Shown here piece by piece: positions 1-9,189 of a stretch of 64,000 bases of DNA. This DNA is from RHLJ01 sp965212165. Lineage in GTDB: Bacteria > Bacteroidota > Rhodothermia > Balneolales > Balneolaceae. Location: NCBI GenBank assembly GCA_965212165.1, contig OZ243096.1, positions 2,480,001-2,544,000 on the forward strand, given 5' to 3'. A program made the position numbers and the translations under genes. Under the pieces are notes generated by a model that was not told the DNA's origin, made no database searches, and worked only from the letters and a program-made list of their open reading frames with translations. Position 1 is the first letter of the stretch; every line of letters starts with the position of its first letter.

Positions 1-1133
1 CTTTAATTGTTGAACTAACAGGTGAAGAATTAAGTAATGCTGCACTCTATGGTGGCGCGTTAATGTTTTTATATTCGTTCACACAATTTTTATTTGCGCC
101 AATCATTGGTGCTTTAAGTGATCGCTTTGGTCGACGTCCAGTACTATTATCATCTTTAGCAGGTTTCGCAATTGATTATGTTATAACTGGTTTTGCACCA
201 ACAATTGGATGGTTATTTGCGGCTCGTTTTGTTGCAGGGATTACAGGTGCAAGTATAACAACAGCAACAGCCTATATTGCTGATGTTAGCACACCTGAAA
301 AGAGAGCTCAGAATTTTGGATTGATTGGCGCAGCTTTTGGATTAGGATTCATAATAGGTCCGGTTATTGGGGGCTTACTCGGCGAAATTGGACCCAGAAT
401 ACCATTTTTCGCAGCTGCAGGACTTACAGTTATAAATTTTACCTATGGATATTTTGTATTACCAGAATCATTATCAAAAGAAAATAGGAGAGCATTTGAT
501 ATTAAAAGAGCAAATCCTTTAGGCTCATTAAAACAAGTTCGATTATTTCCTGGAATAACTGCTATGCTAGGAATATTCTTTCTCATTTACTTAGCACAAC
601 ATGCTACTCAAAGTACGTGGACATATTATACAATGTATAAGTTTTCATGGGATGAAGGGATGGTAGGTATTTCACTTGGAGTTGTAGGATTTTGTGTAGC
701 AATAGTTCAAGGTGGATTAACTCGAATTGTTATTCCTAAAATAGGTGAGATCAAATCTGTATATCTTGGTTTGGCATTTAGTGCACTTGGGTTAGTAGGC
801 TTTTCATTTTCTCCATCAGGATATATTATGCTAGCAATGGTTATTCCTTATTCGTTAGGGGGATTTGCTGGCCCAGCTTTAAGAGGTATTATTTCTAATA
901 AAGTACCAGATAATCAACAAGGTGAATTACAAGGGGCTTTAACTAGTCTTGTTAGTTTTACAGCCATATTTGGTCCCTTACTTATGACTAATTTATTTAG
1001 CTTTTTTACATCCGATATTGCTCTATTTCAATTTCCTGGCGCTCCTTTCTTTGTAGGCGCTATTTTTATCGTTTTAGCATTTATTCTAGCTTTAAAAACT
1101 CTATCAATTAAAGAAAACACTCATTATAATTAG
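1..1133 (+). CDS. MFS drug/tetracycline exporter, TetA-like, 5' truncated
   Basis: This is an inner membrane proton-coupled exporter of the major facilitator superfamily. The reading frame is open from base 3 and the true start lies left of the window; the ATG at 63 is internal, because the codons before it already encode MFS-like sequence. The antiporter motif A is clear shortly after it (ALSDRFGRRPVL), followed by several hydrophobic helices rich in Gly and Ala. The order and loops match the TetA/multidrug subfamily of 12-helix transporters. The substrate cannot be read from sequence, so a role in tetracycline resistance is not claimed. A rho-independent terminator follows the stop codon. 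Confidence 0.85.
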   Translation, partial: LIVELTGEELSNAALYGGALMFLYSFTQFLFAPIIGALSDRFGRRPVLLSSLAGFAIDYVITGFAPTIGWLFAARFVAGITGASITTATAYIADVSTPEKRAQNFGLIGAAFGLGFIIGPVIGGLLGEIGPRIPFFAAAGLTVINFTYGYFVLPESLSKENRRAFDIKRANPLGSLKQVRLFPGITAMLGIFFLIYLAQHATQSTWTYYTMYKFSWDEGMVGISLGVVGFCVAIVQGGLTRIVIPKIGEIKSVYLGLAFSALGLVGFSFSPSGYIMLAMVIPYSLGGFAGPALRGIISNKVPDNQQGELQGALTSLVSFTAIFGPLLMTNLFSFFTSDIALFQFPGAPFFVGAIFIVLAFILALKTLSIKENTHYN

Positions 1134-1182
1134 ACAAACAAGCTTAATACTTGTATTTTTTGTATTGTTGATTACAAATTTG

Positions 1183-1219
1183 AAAGCATCCCTCCAAAAG
1201 CGGAATGCTTTTTTTTATT
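1183..1219 (+). terminator. Rho-independent terminator after the MFS gene
   Basis: The arms AAAGCAT (1183-1189) and ATGCTTT (1205-1211) pair around a C-rich loop, and a run of eight or more T follows at once. It separates the MFS gene from greA. Confidence 0.8.
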
Positions 1220-1246
1220 TAAAGAAATTGTAGAAAGGAATTAAAA

Positions 1247-1720
1247 ATGAGCAACATCCAATATTTATCACAAGAAGGCTACGACAAACTGGATGCCGAG
1301 TTAAAAGATTTGAAAACACGTGGACGTCGAGACGTTGCAGCAGATATTGCTGAAGCAAGAGCTAAAGGTGATTTAAGTGAGAATGCAGAGTATGACGCAG
1401 CTAAAGAAGCTCAAGGTCATATGGAAGATAGAATCACAAAACTTGAAGATATATTAGCAAATGCACGAGTTCTTGACGCAAAAGACTTAGATTTAAGTCA
1501 GGTTAGAGTACTTACGAAAGTTACAATCCTTAATAAGAAATTAGGCAAGGAAATGGCTTATACACTCGTTTCTCCTAATGAAGCAGACTTCTCTAAAGGA
1601 AAAATCTCTATCGATTCTCCAATAGGCAAGGGATTACTAGGTAAGAAAATTGGTGAAGTAGCTGAAGTTACTGTTCCTGCGGGTAGTCTTGAGTTGGAAA
1701 TTTTAAATATTGAAATTTAA
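1247..1720 (+). CDS. greA: Transcription elongation factor GreA
   Basis: GreA rescues backtracked RNA polymerase by stimulating cleavage of the nascent transcript. The 157-residue length is standard. The N-terminal antiparallel coiled coil (about residues 1-75) carries the signature DLSENAEYDAAKEAQ, which includes the acidic tip residues that reach the polymerase active site. The C-terminal half (about 80-157) is the FKBP-like domain that binds the polymerase secondary channel rim. A purine-rich ribosome site (GAAAGGA) precedes the ATG. It is the first gene of a co-directional run reaching pta. Confidence 0.95.
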   Translation: MSNIQYLSQEGYDKLDAELKDLKTRGRRDVAADIAEARAKGDLSENAEYDAAKEAQGHMEDRITKLEDILANARVLDAKDLDLSQVRVLTKVTILNKKLGKEMAYTLVSPNEADFSKGKISIDSPIGKGLLGKKIGEVAEVTVPAGSLELEILNIEI

Positions 1721-1737
1721 GTTTTTTAATAGCTTTT

Positions 1738-2190
1738 ATGAAAAGGCTCATTGATGTATACGTATATAGATTGAAAAAAGGAAAACCAGAGTTTTTACTT
1801 TTACTAAGATCTTCTAAAAAAATTTATGCTCATCAATGGAGAATGATAGGGGGAAAGGTAGAACAAGGAGAAAAGTATTGGGAGGCAGCACTTCGTGAAT
1901 TAAAAGAAGAAACTGCTTTAATACCTGAAAAATTTTGGGTGATTCCATCCTTAAATTCATTCTATGAAGCTAGTTCTGATCAAATCCATCAAATCCCTGC
2001 TTTTGCAGTTGAGATTGACATTAAGGCTCTTCCAGAGTTAAATGAGGAACATACTGACTACACTTGGATTTCTATTGAAGAGCTTGATTCGTATCTTAAT
2101 TGGCCGGAACAAAAAAGATTAATTCGGCTTACAAATAATCTTGTAGTGAACGATCAAATTCTACCCGAGTGGCTTATTTCAATCACCTAA
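1738..2190 (+). CDS. Nudix hydrolase
   Basis: This is a small (150 aa) pyrophosphohydrolase for nucleoside diphosphate-linked substrates. The Nudix box lies at residues 39-61: Gly39, Glu45, then REL at 53-55 and the metal-binding Glu57-Glu58. The usual Gly near the end of the box is Ala60. Size and layout resemble the dihydroneopterin-triphosphate/dATP class (NudB-like), but the substrate is not determinable. It begins 17 bases after greA, and its 3' end overlaps the next gene by 22 bases, which suggests translational coupling. Confidence 0.85.
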   Translation: MKRLIDVYVYRLKKGKPEFLLLLRSSKKIYAHQWRMIGGKVEQGEKYWEAALRELKEETALIPEKFWVIPSLNSFYEASSDQIHQIPAFAVEIDIKALPELNEEHTDYTWISIEELDSYLNWPEQKRLIRLTNNLVVNDQILPEWLISIT

Positions 2191-3413
2191 AAACCTTTTT
2201 TATTTATTTATTTTTGGTGATGTTTTCCTCAACACTCACCGCTCAGGATGAGCCTTATTCTTTCACATTTGCCCCCGATCTTTGGTATAATGATGTTGAT
2301 GGTATAAGAACAGGAATTCGAATCCTCGGAGAAGTAGAAGGTACATTTAAAGATGGTCCACATAGATTGGATGCTGGTCTTTGGCTTGGTACTTGGTTGC
2401 CAGAAAACCCTATTTCTTATTATGTGTCACTTACCGAACCAATAAAAGCCATTTCTGATTTCGGTAATGAAGGAAGTATTCGATTTATAAGTAGTATTAG
2501 GTCTGGGCAATCTCAACATCAAATCCAATTAAACAAACGTTGGCAACACAGCTTTGATGAATATGACTATAAAGAAGTAACTTTATATATCTCACAAGAG
2601 AAAATGTTTAATTCTCAGTATCGAGCTTTTCCGCAACTTTGGCAAAATAATTGGAAATCATTAGTAGCTCTTCAACTTCATTTAAGTGAAACTTCAAATA
2701 TTGGACAATTTTTTACTATAGTTGATTTAAAACAGAATTTAAATGAGCAATCTGGCTCATTTACTGTTGGTACTATTGAACTACTACAACGCATTAACCT
2801 TAGTAAAACTTTTAAACTTAGAATTAGAGGATTTGCTGGTGTATCATCGAATTCTTCTGCCCCTGAATATCTATTTTTGAGTAGTATGAATCCGGCACAA
2901 TCTTGGCTAAATAAAGGAATATCCAGAGCAAAAGGCACGATTCCGATGCCTTGGTTAGAGGCAGGTAGCTTCCAAGTTGGTGGCGGAGCTAATTTGAGAG
3001 GGTATCTAAATCGAGATATTGATTTATTGAATTCTGGAGTAAATCCATCTTCAGAATCTTCTATTGCTGTAAACTTAGAACTTGAATTCCCAAATATTAT
3101 AGATAATAGCTTGAAAAAGATATCAGTAGTTGGTGATTTAATTTCATTGCGAAGTTATTTATTCTTTGATATTGGAAGGCAAGATTTTATTAGCCCAACT
3201 ACTATAGTAGGGAATGTATCTAACAAAACTCCAATTATTGCTGATGGAGGTTTAGGAATTCAGTTTTCTGTTAATATTCCCGATTATCTTGGCAAAGATC
3301 GTGGTATTTTTATTCGATATGATATTCCATTTTGGTTATCTGATCCATCAGCATCAGAATCAAATTTTTCGTTTCGACAACTTATTGGAATCGGAGCTAT
3401 AATCTCATTTTAA
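2169..3413 (+). CDS. Outer membrane beta-barrel protein, Omp85/surface-antigen-like
   Basis: A 414-residue exported protein, probably an outer membrane barrel. Translation from GTG at 2169, inside the Nudix gene, gives a signal peptide ending near TLTAQDE (about residues 10-26). The rest is amphipathic beta-type sequence. Around residues 270-280 it has GGGANLRGY, resembling the conserved (V/L)RG(Y/F) lid-loop motif of Omp85 barrels, and it ends in a C-terminal Phe after alternating hydrophobic residues, like a beta-signal. No POTRA domain is visible. It could also be the barrel part of a larger ancestral protein. It sits 3 bases upstream of ackA. Confidence 0.55.
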   Translation: MAYFNHLKTFFIYLFLVMFSSTLTAQDEPYSFTFAPDLWYNDVDGIRTGIRILGEVEGTFKDGPHRLDAGLWLGTWLPENPISYYVSLTEPIKAISDFGNEGSIRFISSIRSGQSQHQIQLNKRWQHSFDEYDYKEVTLYISQEKMFNSQYRAFPQLWQNNWKSLVALQLHLSETSNIGQFFTIVDLKQNLNEQSGSFTVGTIELLQRINLSKTFKLRIRGFAGVSSNSSAPEYLFLSSMNPAQSWLNKGISRAKGTIPMPWLEAGSFQVGGGANLRGYLNRDIDLLNSGVNPSSESSIAVNLELEFPNIIDNSLKKISVVGDLISLRSYLFFDIGRQDFISPTTIVGNVSNKTPIIADGGLGIQFSVNIPDYLGKDRGIFIRYDIPFWLSDPSASESNFSFRQLIGIGAIISF

Positions 3414-3416
3414 GTC

Positions 3417-4634
3417 ATGAAAATTCTTGTAATAAATTGTGGTAGTTCATCTATAAAGTATCAACTCATTGATTCAGCAAAGAAAGAAACACTTTGTAAA
3501 GGTTTAGTTGAGCGTATAGGGGCAGTTACTTCTATCATTAAACAAGAGTTTAAAGGGGAGAAGTCGATAAAGAAATCAATGGCAATTGATAATCATGCAG
3601 TTGCTTTAAAAACAATAATGGAGTTATTGCTTGAAGCAGATAACGATTATTTGCACAGTCTGGATGAAATTGAAGCTGTAGGACACAGAGTTGTACATGG
3701 TGGGGAAACCTTTAAAGATTCCGTCTTAATTGATGAAGATGTAGAAGAGGCCATTGAAGCTGCATTCGATATTGCACCACTACATAATCCCCCAAATTTG
3801 CAAGGAATAAGGGCTGCAAAAAAACATTTACCCAATGTTCCACATGTAGCTGTTTTTGATACAGCATTTCATCATTCATTACCACAACATGCTTTTTTAT
3901 ATGGAATCCCAAATCGTTTATATAGACGGTATAAAATTAGAAAATATGGCTTCCATGGCACGTCTCATTATTATGTAAGCCGTCAGTATTTTAAGCTTTC
4001 TGGAAAACCAAAAGAAGGTTCTAAAATAATTACTTGTCATTTGGGTAATGGAGGATCAATAACAGCTATCAAAGATGGCAACTCCTACGATACAAGCATG
4101 GGTTTTACACCATTGGAAGGATTGGTTATGGGAACCAGAAGTGGGGATATTGATCCGTCTATCTTATTTTACCTCATAGAGAAAGAAGAGTTATCTCTTG
4201 CAAATGTCCATGCTTTATTAAATAAGCATAGCGGTCTTCTTGGTTTAAGTGGTTATGCAGGCGATATGCGTGATTTACTAGAAGAAGCTGAAAATGGCGA
4301 TAGAAGATGTAAAGAAGCAATTGATGTATTTTGCTACAGAGCACGAAAATATATAGGCTCATACATTGCAGCATTGAACGGAGTAGATGCCATAATTTTT
4401 ACAGGTGGAATTGGAGAAAATGCATATCAAATTAGGTCTCAAATTTTAGCAGATATGGATAATCTGGGCATCAAAATTGAGGCTAAGTTCAACACAAATA
4501 TTCCTGAGAATAAAAAAATAAATTCCGTAGACTCAAAAACTGAAATATTCGTTATACCTACTAATGAAGAGCTTGTAATAGCTATCGATTCAGCAAAAAT
4601 TGCTCTTGCATCAAAACAAACCCCTTGGGCTTAA
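3417..4634 (+). CDS. ackA: Acetate kinase
   Basis: AckA interconverts acetyl phosphate plus ADP and acetate plus ATP, the ATP-yielding step of acetate overflow. Its 405 residues are normal for the family. The N-terminal NCGSSSIKYQ, the GHRVVHGG segment, HLGNGGSI, GTRSGDIDP and TGGIGENA are the standard ASKHA-fold phosphate, adenosine and acetate-binding motifs. The start ATG lies 3 bases after the preceding stop. Its stop overlaps the next start by one base. Its partner pta is two genes downstream instead of adjacent. Confidence 0.97.
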   Translation: MKILVINCGSSSIKYQLIDSAKKETLCKGLVERIGAVTSIIKQEFKGEKSIKKSMAIDNHAVALKTIMELLLEADNDYLHSLDEIEAVGHRVVHGGETFKDSVLIDEDVEEAIEAAFDIAPLHNPPNLQGIRAAKKHLPNVPHVAVFDTAFHHSLPQHAFLYGIPNRLYRRYKIRKYGFHGTSHYYVSRQYFKLSGKPKEGSKIITCHLGNGGSITAIKDGNSYDTSMGFTPLEGLVMGTRSGDIDPSILFYLIEKEELSLANVHALLNKHSGLLGLSGYAGDMRDLLEEAENGDRRCKEAIDVFCYRARKYIGSYIAALNGVDAIIFTGGIGENAYQIRSQILADMDNLGIKIEAKFNTNIPENKKINSVDSKTEIFVIPTNEELVIAIDSAKIALASKQTPWA

Positions 4635-6349
4635 TGAAGTCAAAATCAACATTTATACTACTACTAGTTTTTTTAGTAGTTCATAGTGCTTGTTCAAGTT
4701 CTAAATGGGTAGTAGAAAATCAATATGAGACAGATCGAAATGACTTTACTTTATTAAATGCCTCTAAATTTTTAGAGAGAACAGGTACAACTTCTCCTAA
4801 TTCACCTATTGTAAGTTTCCAGCTCAAATCTGAAAATACTTTTGAATATGCACAAAGAGTTAAAACAGATCGATATATACAGCGATATAAGCCAACTTTT
4901 AGATCAATATTTTTCGGTTTAATTGGAGCCGGAATAGCATCTACAGCTGCATTAACAGTTAGTCAATCAAATACAAATAAGAATATTCTTTTTGGAACTG
5001 CAGGATTTGTTACTGTCGCTTCTATCTTAAATATGAGACCCGTTGGAGAACCGACGCCAACAGGTGAAACAAGGTTGTTAAGAAAAACAGGGAAGATAGA
5101 AGAAACAGTAATTGTTAATACAAATCCTCAATTAAGTGATAATGTCAGTTATGCCATTTTTTATCAAGGCAGTCAGATAATAGAGGACAGAGAAATAAAA
5201 CCTACAAATTCGGTTTATTCTGTTAATCTGATTGATGTTTTAAATCCTGAAATATTTGAATACGATAGTAGCGACGTCGTAGAGCTACAGTTATACTTTA
5301 ATCAAGATACTTATTCAGAGTTTATTCCTTTAACTAATATTTTCGAGCAATTTATTGTGATTTCATCACAGGTAACGGCACTACGTGATGAACCTGAATT
5401 TGATTCTCGAAATATTCTTACCGATTTAGCATTTGGTAGTCAGATGAAGTTAGTTTCTGAAGATAGTTTATTCTATAAAGTTTTATATGGAATATCAGAA
5501 ACATGGATATCTAAAACGGATGCTTATCCAATTTGGAGACCATCTGAATTTGCTTCAGAATTATCTATAATAGCTATTCCAAATATTCCATTTGGCAATG
5601 TTGATGTTGAAAGTAACATACCTAGCTTAACAGCAATTAATAACACAGATACTTTTGTATTCATTTTAGCAAATGGTGAATATCAAGGTAGTTTATCTGA
5701 ACGAACTTATGCTAGTCGAGATGCTCGGTTAATGGAAGAGTATTTTGAAAAAGGGTTTAATATTCCACTCGGGAATATTACAAAAGCATTAAATATTGGT
5801 TCACAGAGGCAGCTAAATTTAGCTTATAGCAGGTTAGCAAGTAAATTAAGAAGCCCCAAAAAACAGATTATCATCTATCTATCAGGATATGTCAAGACAT
5901 CTGAAGATGGTTCTATTAACATGGTTCCAACTATACAATCTGATGAAAATGATTTATTTAATTTAAATTCACTTCTTAATAGTTTTTCAGATTTACCAGT
6001 AGAACAAATCATAATACTGGCTGACCTTGATTTCATCGAGAATAGTGGAAATAATGAATTACTTGAATCTTTATCATCAGATATTATTAAAAATAATCCA
6101 AAAGCGATCTTAATTTATGGAGCAACTGAAAATCAGCGTTCAAGAGATTATTCTATTGCTGGGGGAGATCAAAAAAGACATAGTATCTTTACTTACTTCT
6201 TAGCTGACGCATTTAAGAGCAAGCAAATTAGTATTTCTGGAGTTATAAATCACTTACAGCGTAATGTAGATTATACTTCTAGAAGGTTACATAATCAGCC
6301 ACAGAATGTTATTTATTTTGGTGATACAAGTTTAATCATAACCGAATAA
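4634..6349 (+). CDS. Lipoprotein with SH3-like and degenerate caspase-like domain
   Basis: A 571-residue lipoprotein whose cell location is the envelope. ATG 4634 is chosen because it overlaps the ackA stop; the lipobox is VHSAC near residue 20. A short hydrophobic stretch lies near 90-130. Residues about 246-300 look like a bacterial SH3 domain. Residues about 340-571 follow the layout of a peptidase C14 (caspase/metacaspase) fold: ILANGEY, ASRDARLMEEYF, LSGY, ILADLDF, then HSIFTYFLADAF. The catalytic His of the usual SGHG is Tyr419, and the Cys of the usual DAC is Asp466, so it is probably catalytically dead. The function is unknown; a scaffold or ligand-sensing role is inference. Confidence 0.6.
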   Translation: MKSKSTFILLLVFLVVHSACSSSKWVVENQYETDRNDFTLLNASKFLERTGTTSPNSPIVSFQLKSENTFEYAQRVKTDRYIQRYKPTFRSIFFGLIGAGIASTAALTVSQSNTNKNILFGTAGFVTVASILNMRPVGEPTPTGETRLLRKTGKIEETVIVNTNPQLSDNVSYAIFYQGSQIIEDREIKPTNSVYSVNLIDVLNPEIFEYDSSDVVELQLYFNQDTYSEFIPLTNIFEQFIVISSQVTALRDEPEFDSRNILTDLAFGSQMKLVSEDSLFYKVLYGISETWISKTDAYPIWRPSEFASELSIIAIPNIPFGNVDVESNIPSLTAINNTDTFVFILANGEYQGSLSERTYASRDARLMEEYFEKGFNIPLGNITKALNIGSQRQLNLAYSRLASKLRSPKKQIIIYLSGYVKTSEDGSINMVPTIQSDENDLFNLNSLLNSFSDLPVEQIIILADLDFIENSGNNELLESLSSDIIKNNPKAILIYGATENQRSRDYSIAGGDQKRHSIFTYFLADAFKSKQISISGVINHLQRNVDYTSRRLHNQPQNVIYFGDTSLIITE

Positions 6350-7200
6350 TGGGATTACTTTTCATAGCTTGTAGTGTAGCTTGTTCTATAAGTATTGCTC
6401 ACTTATTAAAACTAGCAAAAGTTAAATCTCTTCGACTTATACAGGTATTGATCGTTAATTATTTAACTGCATCAATTATTAGCTTTTCGATAACTGTACA
6501 AGATTTATCTGCCAATCAAATTATAGATCCTGTAGTCTTTAGTTTCTCGATTATTTTAGGAGCCATATTCATTGCAAATTTATTCATTTATAGCGCTTCT
6601 ATAGATAGAATAGGAATGGGAATTAGCATTGCAGCAATGCGTATGTCCTTGGTAATTCCAATCGGAATTAGCTTAATTATTTATGGTGAAACGATTAATA
6701 GTTTAAAATATACTGGAATTCTGTTGGTTTTTATTGCACTGTATTTTATGATTCCAAAGTCAAATTCATACAAAGAAATAGATATAAAAAATTCAATTTT
6801 CCCATTACTTCTTTTTCTTATGACGGGGCTTGCAGATGCTTCACTTAAAATATTCGAAAGAGAATTTATTTCTAATCTACCTGAGTACGCATTTCTAGGA
6901 TTAATATTCTCATCTTCGTTTATAATTGGTAGCATTTATTTACTGATTAAAAAGGAATACAATTTTTCAATAAAAGAAGTTTTTTATGGGATATTAATAG
7001 GAATAACTAATCTTTACTCGTCATTTTTCTTACTTTTAGCACTTCAAGAAATGCAAGGTTCATTAGTTTTTTCATTAACCAATGTATCTAACGTTGTGAT
7101 TGGAGCAATAATTGGTTTTTTAGTTTGGAAAGATGAATTATCAGTCCTTCAAAAAACGGGAATAATACTAGCCACATTTTCAATAATTCTGTTAATCTGA
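6349..7200 (+). CDS. EamA/DMT-family transporter
   Basis: An inner membrane protein of 283 residues with about ten hydrophobic helices in two halves, the pattern of the drug/metabolite transporter superfamily (EamA repeats). The second half ends with the typical GAIIGFLVWKDELS helix and a closing helix of Ile and Leu. The substrate is unknown; members export amino acids or other small metabolites. The start ATG overlaps the previous stop by one base and pta begins 3 bases after its stop, so it is surely co-transcribed with both. Confidence 0.8.
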   Translation: MGLLFIACSVACSISIAHLLKLAKVKSLRLIQVLIVNYLTASIISFSITVQDLSANQIIDPVVFSFSIILGAIFIANLFIYSASIDRIGMGISIAAMRMSLVIPIGISLIIYGETINSLKYTGILLVFIALYFMIPKSNSYKEIDIKNSIFPLLLFLMTGLADASLKIFEREFISNLPEYAFLGLIFSSSFIIGSIYLLIKKEYNFSIKEVFYGILIGITNLYSSFFLLLALQEMQGSLVFSLTNVSNVVIGAIIGFLVWKDELSVLQKTGIILATFSIILLI

Positions 7201-7203
7201 CTT

Positions 7204-8157
7204 ATGAATATAATAGATAAAATTCGAGTAAAAGCTTCAAAATCTAAAAAGACTATTGTATTGCCAAGGTCATCAGATGAAAGAGTTTTAAAAGCAGCTG
7301 AATATCTAAATAATCAAGGTCTATGTAAGGTTATTTTGATTAATAACGCTACTAATGTATCATCTGAGAACAATATTGAGGTTATCGATCCAAAAACAGA
7401 TAAGAATCTATGTTCATACGCCCAAGCTTTTTTCAATAAGAGAAAACATAAAGGTGTAACCTTAGAACAAGCTACTCAAATTATTAAGGATCCACTATTT
7501 TTTGCAGCTTCCATGGTTGCACAAGGTGATGCAGATGCTTGTGTTGCTGGATCAGTTTCTACCACTGGAGATGTATTACGAGCTGCTATCCAAACTATTG
7601 GTTTAAAAACTGGTTCAAATGTAGTCTCAAGTATTTTTTTAATGAGCTTTGAAGATGGAAAAGTATTCTCATTTGGTGATTGCGCCGTGGTCCCATATCC
7701 AACTTCGGAACAATTAGCTACTATCTCAGTTGATTCAGCTGCCACTCATTATGCTTTAACCGGAGAAGAGCCTAAAGTTGCTATGCTTTCATTCTCCACC
7801 AAAGGAAGTGCACAACATGAACGTGTTTTTTTAGTTGAGCAAGCATTAGAATTAGCCAAACAACAAAATCCATTACTCAAAATTGACGGTAGCTTACAAT
7901 TTGATGCAGCCTATGTTGATTCTATTGGAAAAAGTAAAGCTCCTAACTCAGAAGTGGCTGGTAAAGCAAATGTATTTATATTTCCCAACTTAGATGCTGG
8001 TAATATAGGTTATAAAATTACGGAAAGACTTGCAGGTGCAACAGCAACAGGGCCTATAATTCAAGGTTTAGCCAAACCAATGATGGATTTATCTCGTGGT
8101 TGCAGTTGGGAAGATATTGTAAATACAAGCTGTGTAGCTGCATTATTAAGTAAGTAA
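7204..8157 (+). CDS. pta: Phosphate acetyltransferase (Pta catalytic domain only)
   Basis: Pta converts acetyl-CoA and phosphate to acetyl phosphate, the substrate of AckA. At 317 residues it is the short form that holds just the PTA_PTB domain and lacks the N-terminal regulatory domain of long Pta proteins. Recognisable segments are LPRSSDERVLKAAE, the ADACVAGSVSTTGDVLRAA stretch, the SFSTKGSA segment and the C-terminal NVFIFPNLDAGNIGYK. It closes the run that starts at greA; a 42-base gap follows. Confidence 0.93.
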   Translation: MNIIDKIRVKASKSKKTIVLPRSSDERVLKAAEYLNNQGLCKVILINNATNVSSENNIEVIDPKTDKNLCSYAQAFFNKRKHKGVTLEQATQIIKDPLFFAASMVAQGDADACVAGSVSTTGDVLRAAIQTIGLKTGSNVVSSIFLMSFEDGKVFSFGDCAVVPYPTSEQLATISVDSAATHYALTGEEPKVAMLSFSTKGSAQHERVFLVEQALELAKQQNPLLKIDGSLQFDAAYVDSIGKSKAPNSEVAGKANVFIFPNLDAGNIGYKITERLAGATATGPIIQGLAKPMMDLSRGCSWEDIVNTSCVAALLSK

Positions 8158-8199
8158 TAAACAATTTATCATCATTAAATTGACCAAATAAAAAGAAAA

Positions 8200-9174
8200 A
8201 TGAAATTATACCCACTTAAGTTTATCCCAATCCTAAAAGACAAAATTTGGGGCGGTGAAAAGCTAGGAACTGTATTGGATAAATCAATTGGTGATTCAAC
8301 TAATTGTGGTGAAAGCTGGGAGATATCAGGTGTAGAAGGTGATATTTCCATAGTTTCTGAAGGAAAACTGAAAGGGAAGAGTTTAGTTGAATTAATAGAA
8401 GAGTTTAATGGTGATATAATTGGGGATAAGATTTTTCAAAAATTTGGAACTAAGTTCCCTTTACTTATCAAATTTATTGATGCAAATGACGATTTATCTA
8501 TTCAGGTACATCCTGACGACGAATTAGGAATGAAACGTCATAATTCATTCGGTAAAACAGAAATGTGGTATGTAGTTGATGCAGAGAAAGAAGCAACATT
8601 AATAAGTGGTTTCAATAAACAAACTTCGAAAGATGAATATTTAGAAGTTTTCAAGAATGGTAGACTTATTGATATTTTAAATAGAGAAGAAGTATTAAAT
8701 GATGATGTATTCTTTTTGCCAGCAGGAAGGGTTCATACAATAGGAAAAGGATTATTGATTGCAGAGATTCAACAAACTTCTGATATCACGTATCGCATTT
8801 ACGATTTTGATAGAGTTGATGCAAATGGAATCGGAAGAGATCTTCATGTTGAAGAAGCTGTTGACGCTATAGATTACAACTTCTATGATGAATACAAAAC
8901 CCAATATGATCGTGAGGCAAAGGAAGCTGAAATTGGAAGAAGTCCATATTTTGTCACTAATCGTCTAATAGTAGATAAAACATTACAAAGAGATTATTCC
9001 AAATTAGATTCGTGCGTTATTATAATGTGCATAGAAGGAGATGGAACCCTTTCATTTGAAGGTGGTTCAATTTTATATAAACTTGGTGATTCCATATTAA
9101 TACCAAATGTAATCTCAGGAATTGAAATCAGTCCATCATCCAAAAGTAAATTGCTAGAAGTTCGAATTCCTTAA
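8200..9174 (+). CDS. manA: Mannose-6-phosphate isomerase, class I
   Basis: A zinc enzyme interconverting fructose 6-phosphate and mannose 6-phosphate, which feeds GDP-mannose and surface glycan synthesis. The 324-residue length matches the short bacterial type I enzymes. The metal ligands are visible: Gln102 and His104 in IQVHPDD, Glu121 in TEMWYV, and His179 in GRVHTIG. The later QQTSDITYRIYDFDR segment is also characteristic. A weak purine-rich site precedes the ATG. The following gene converges on it with a 15-base gap. Confidence 0.93.
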   Translation: MKLYPLKFIPILKDKIWGGEKLGTVLDKSIGDSTNCGESWEISGVEGDISIVSEGKLKGKSLVELIEEFNGDIIGDKIFQKFGTKFPLLIKFIDANDDLSIQVHPDDELGMKRHNSFGKTEMWYVVDAEKEATLISGFNKQTSKDEYLEVFKNGRLIDILNREEVLNDDVFFLPAGRVHTIGKGLLIAEIQQTSDITYRIYDFDRVDANGIGRDLHVEEAVDAIDYNFYDEYKTQYDREAKEAEIGRSPYFVTNRLIVDKTLQRDYSKLDSCVIIMCIEGDGTLSFEGGSILYKLGDSILIPNVISGIEISPSSKSKLLEVRIP

Positions 9175-9189
9175 AACATTTACTTCTGG

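Noticed and set aside
3647..4374. Antisense frames over ackA
   Set aside because: No recognisable protein features; ackA is unambiguous.
4625..4633. TTG start three codons before the pseudo-caspase ATG
   Set aside because: The ATG overlaps the ackA stop and directly starts a lipoprotein signal peptide.
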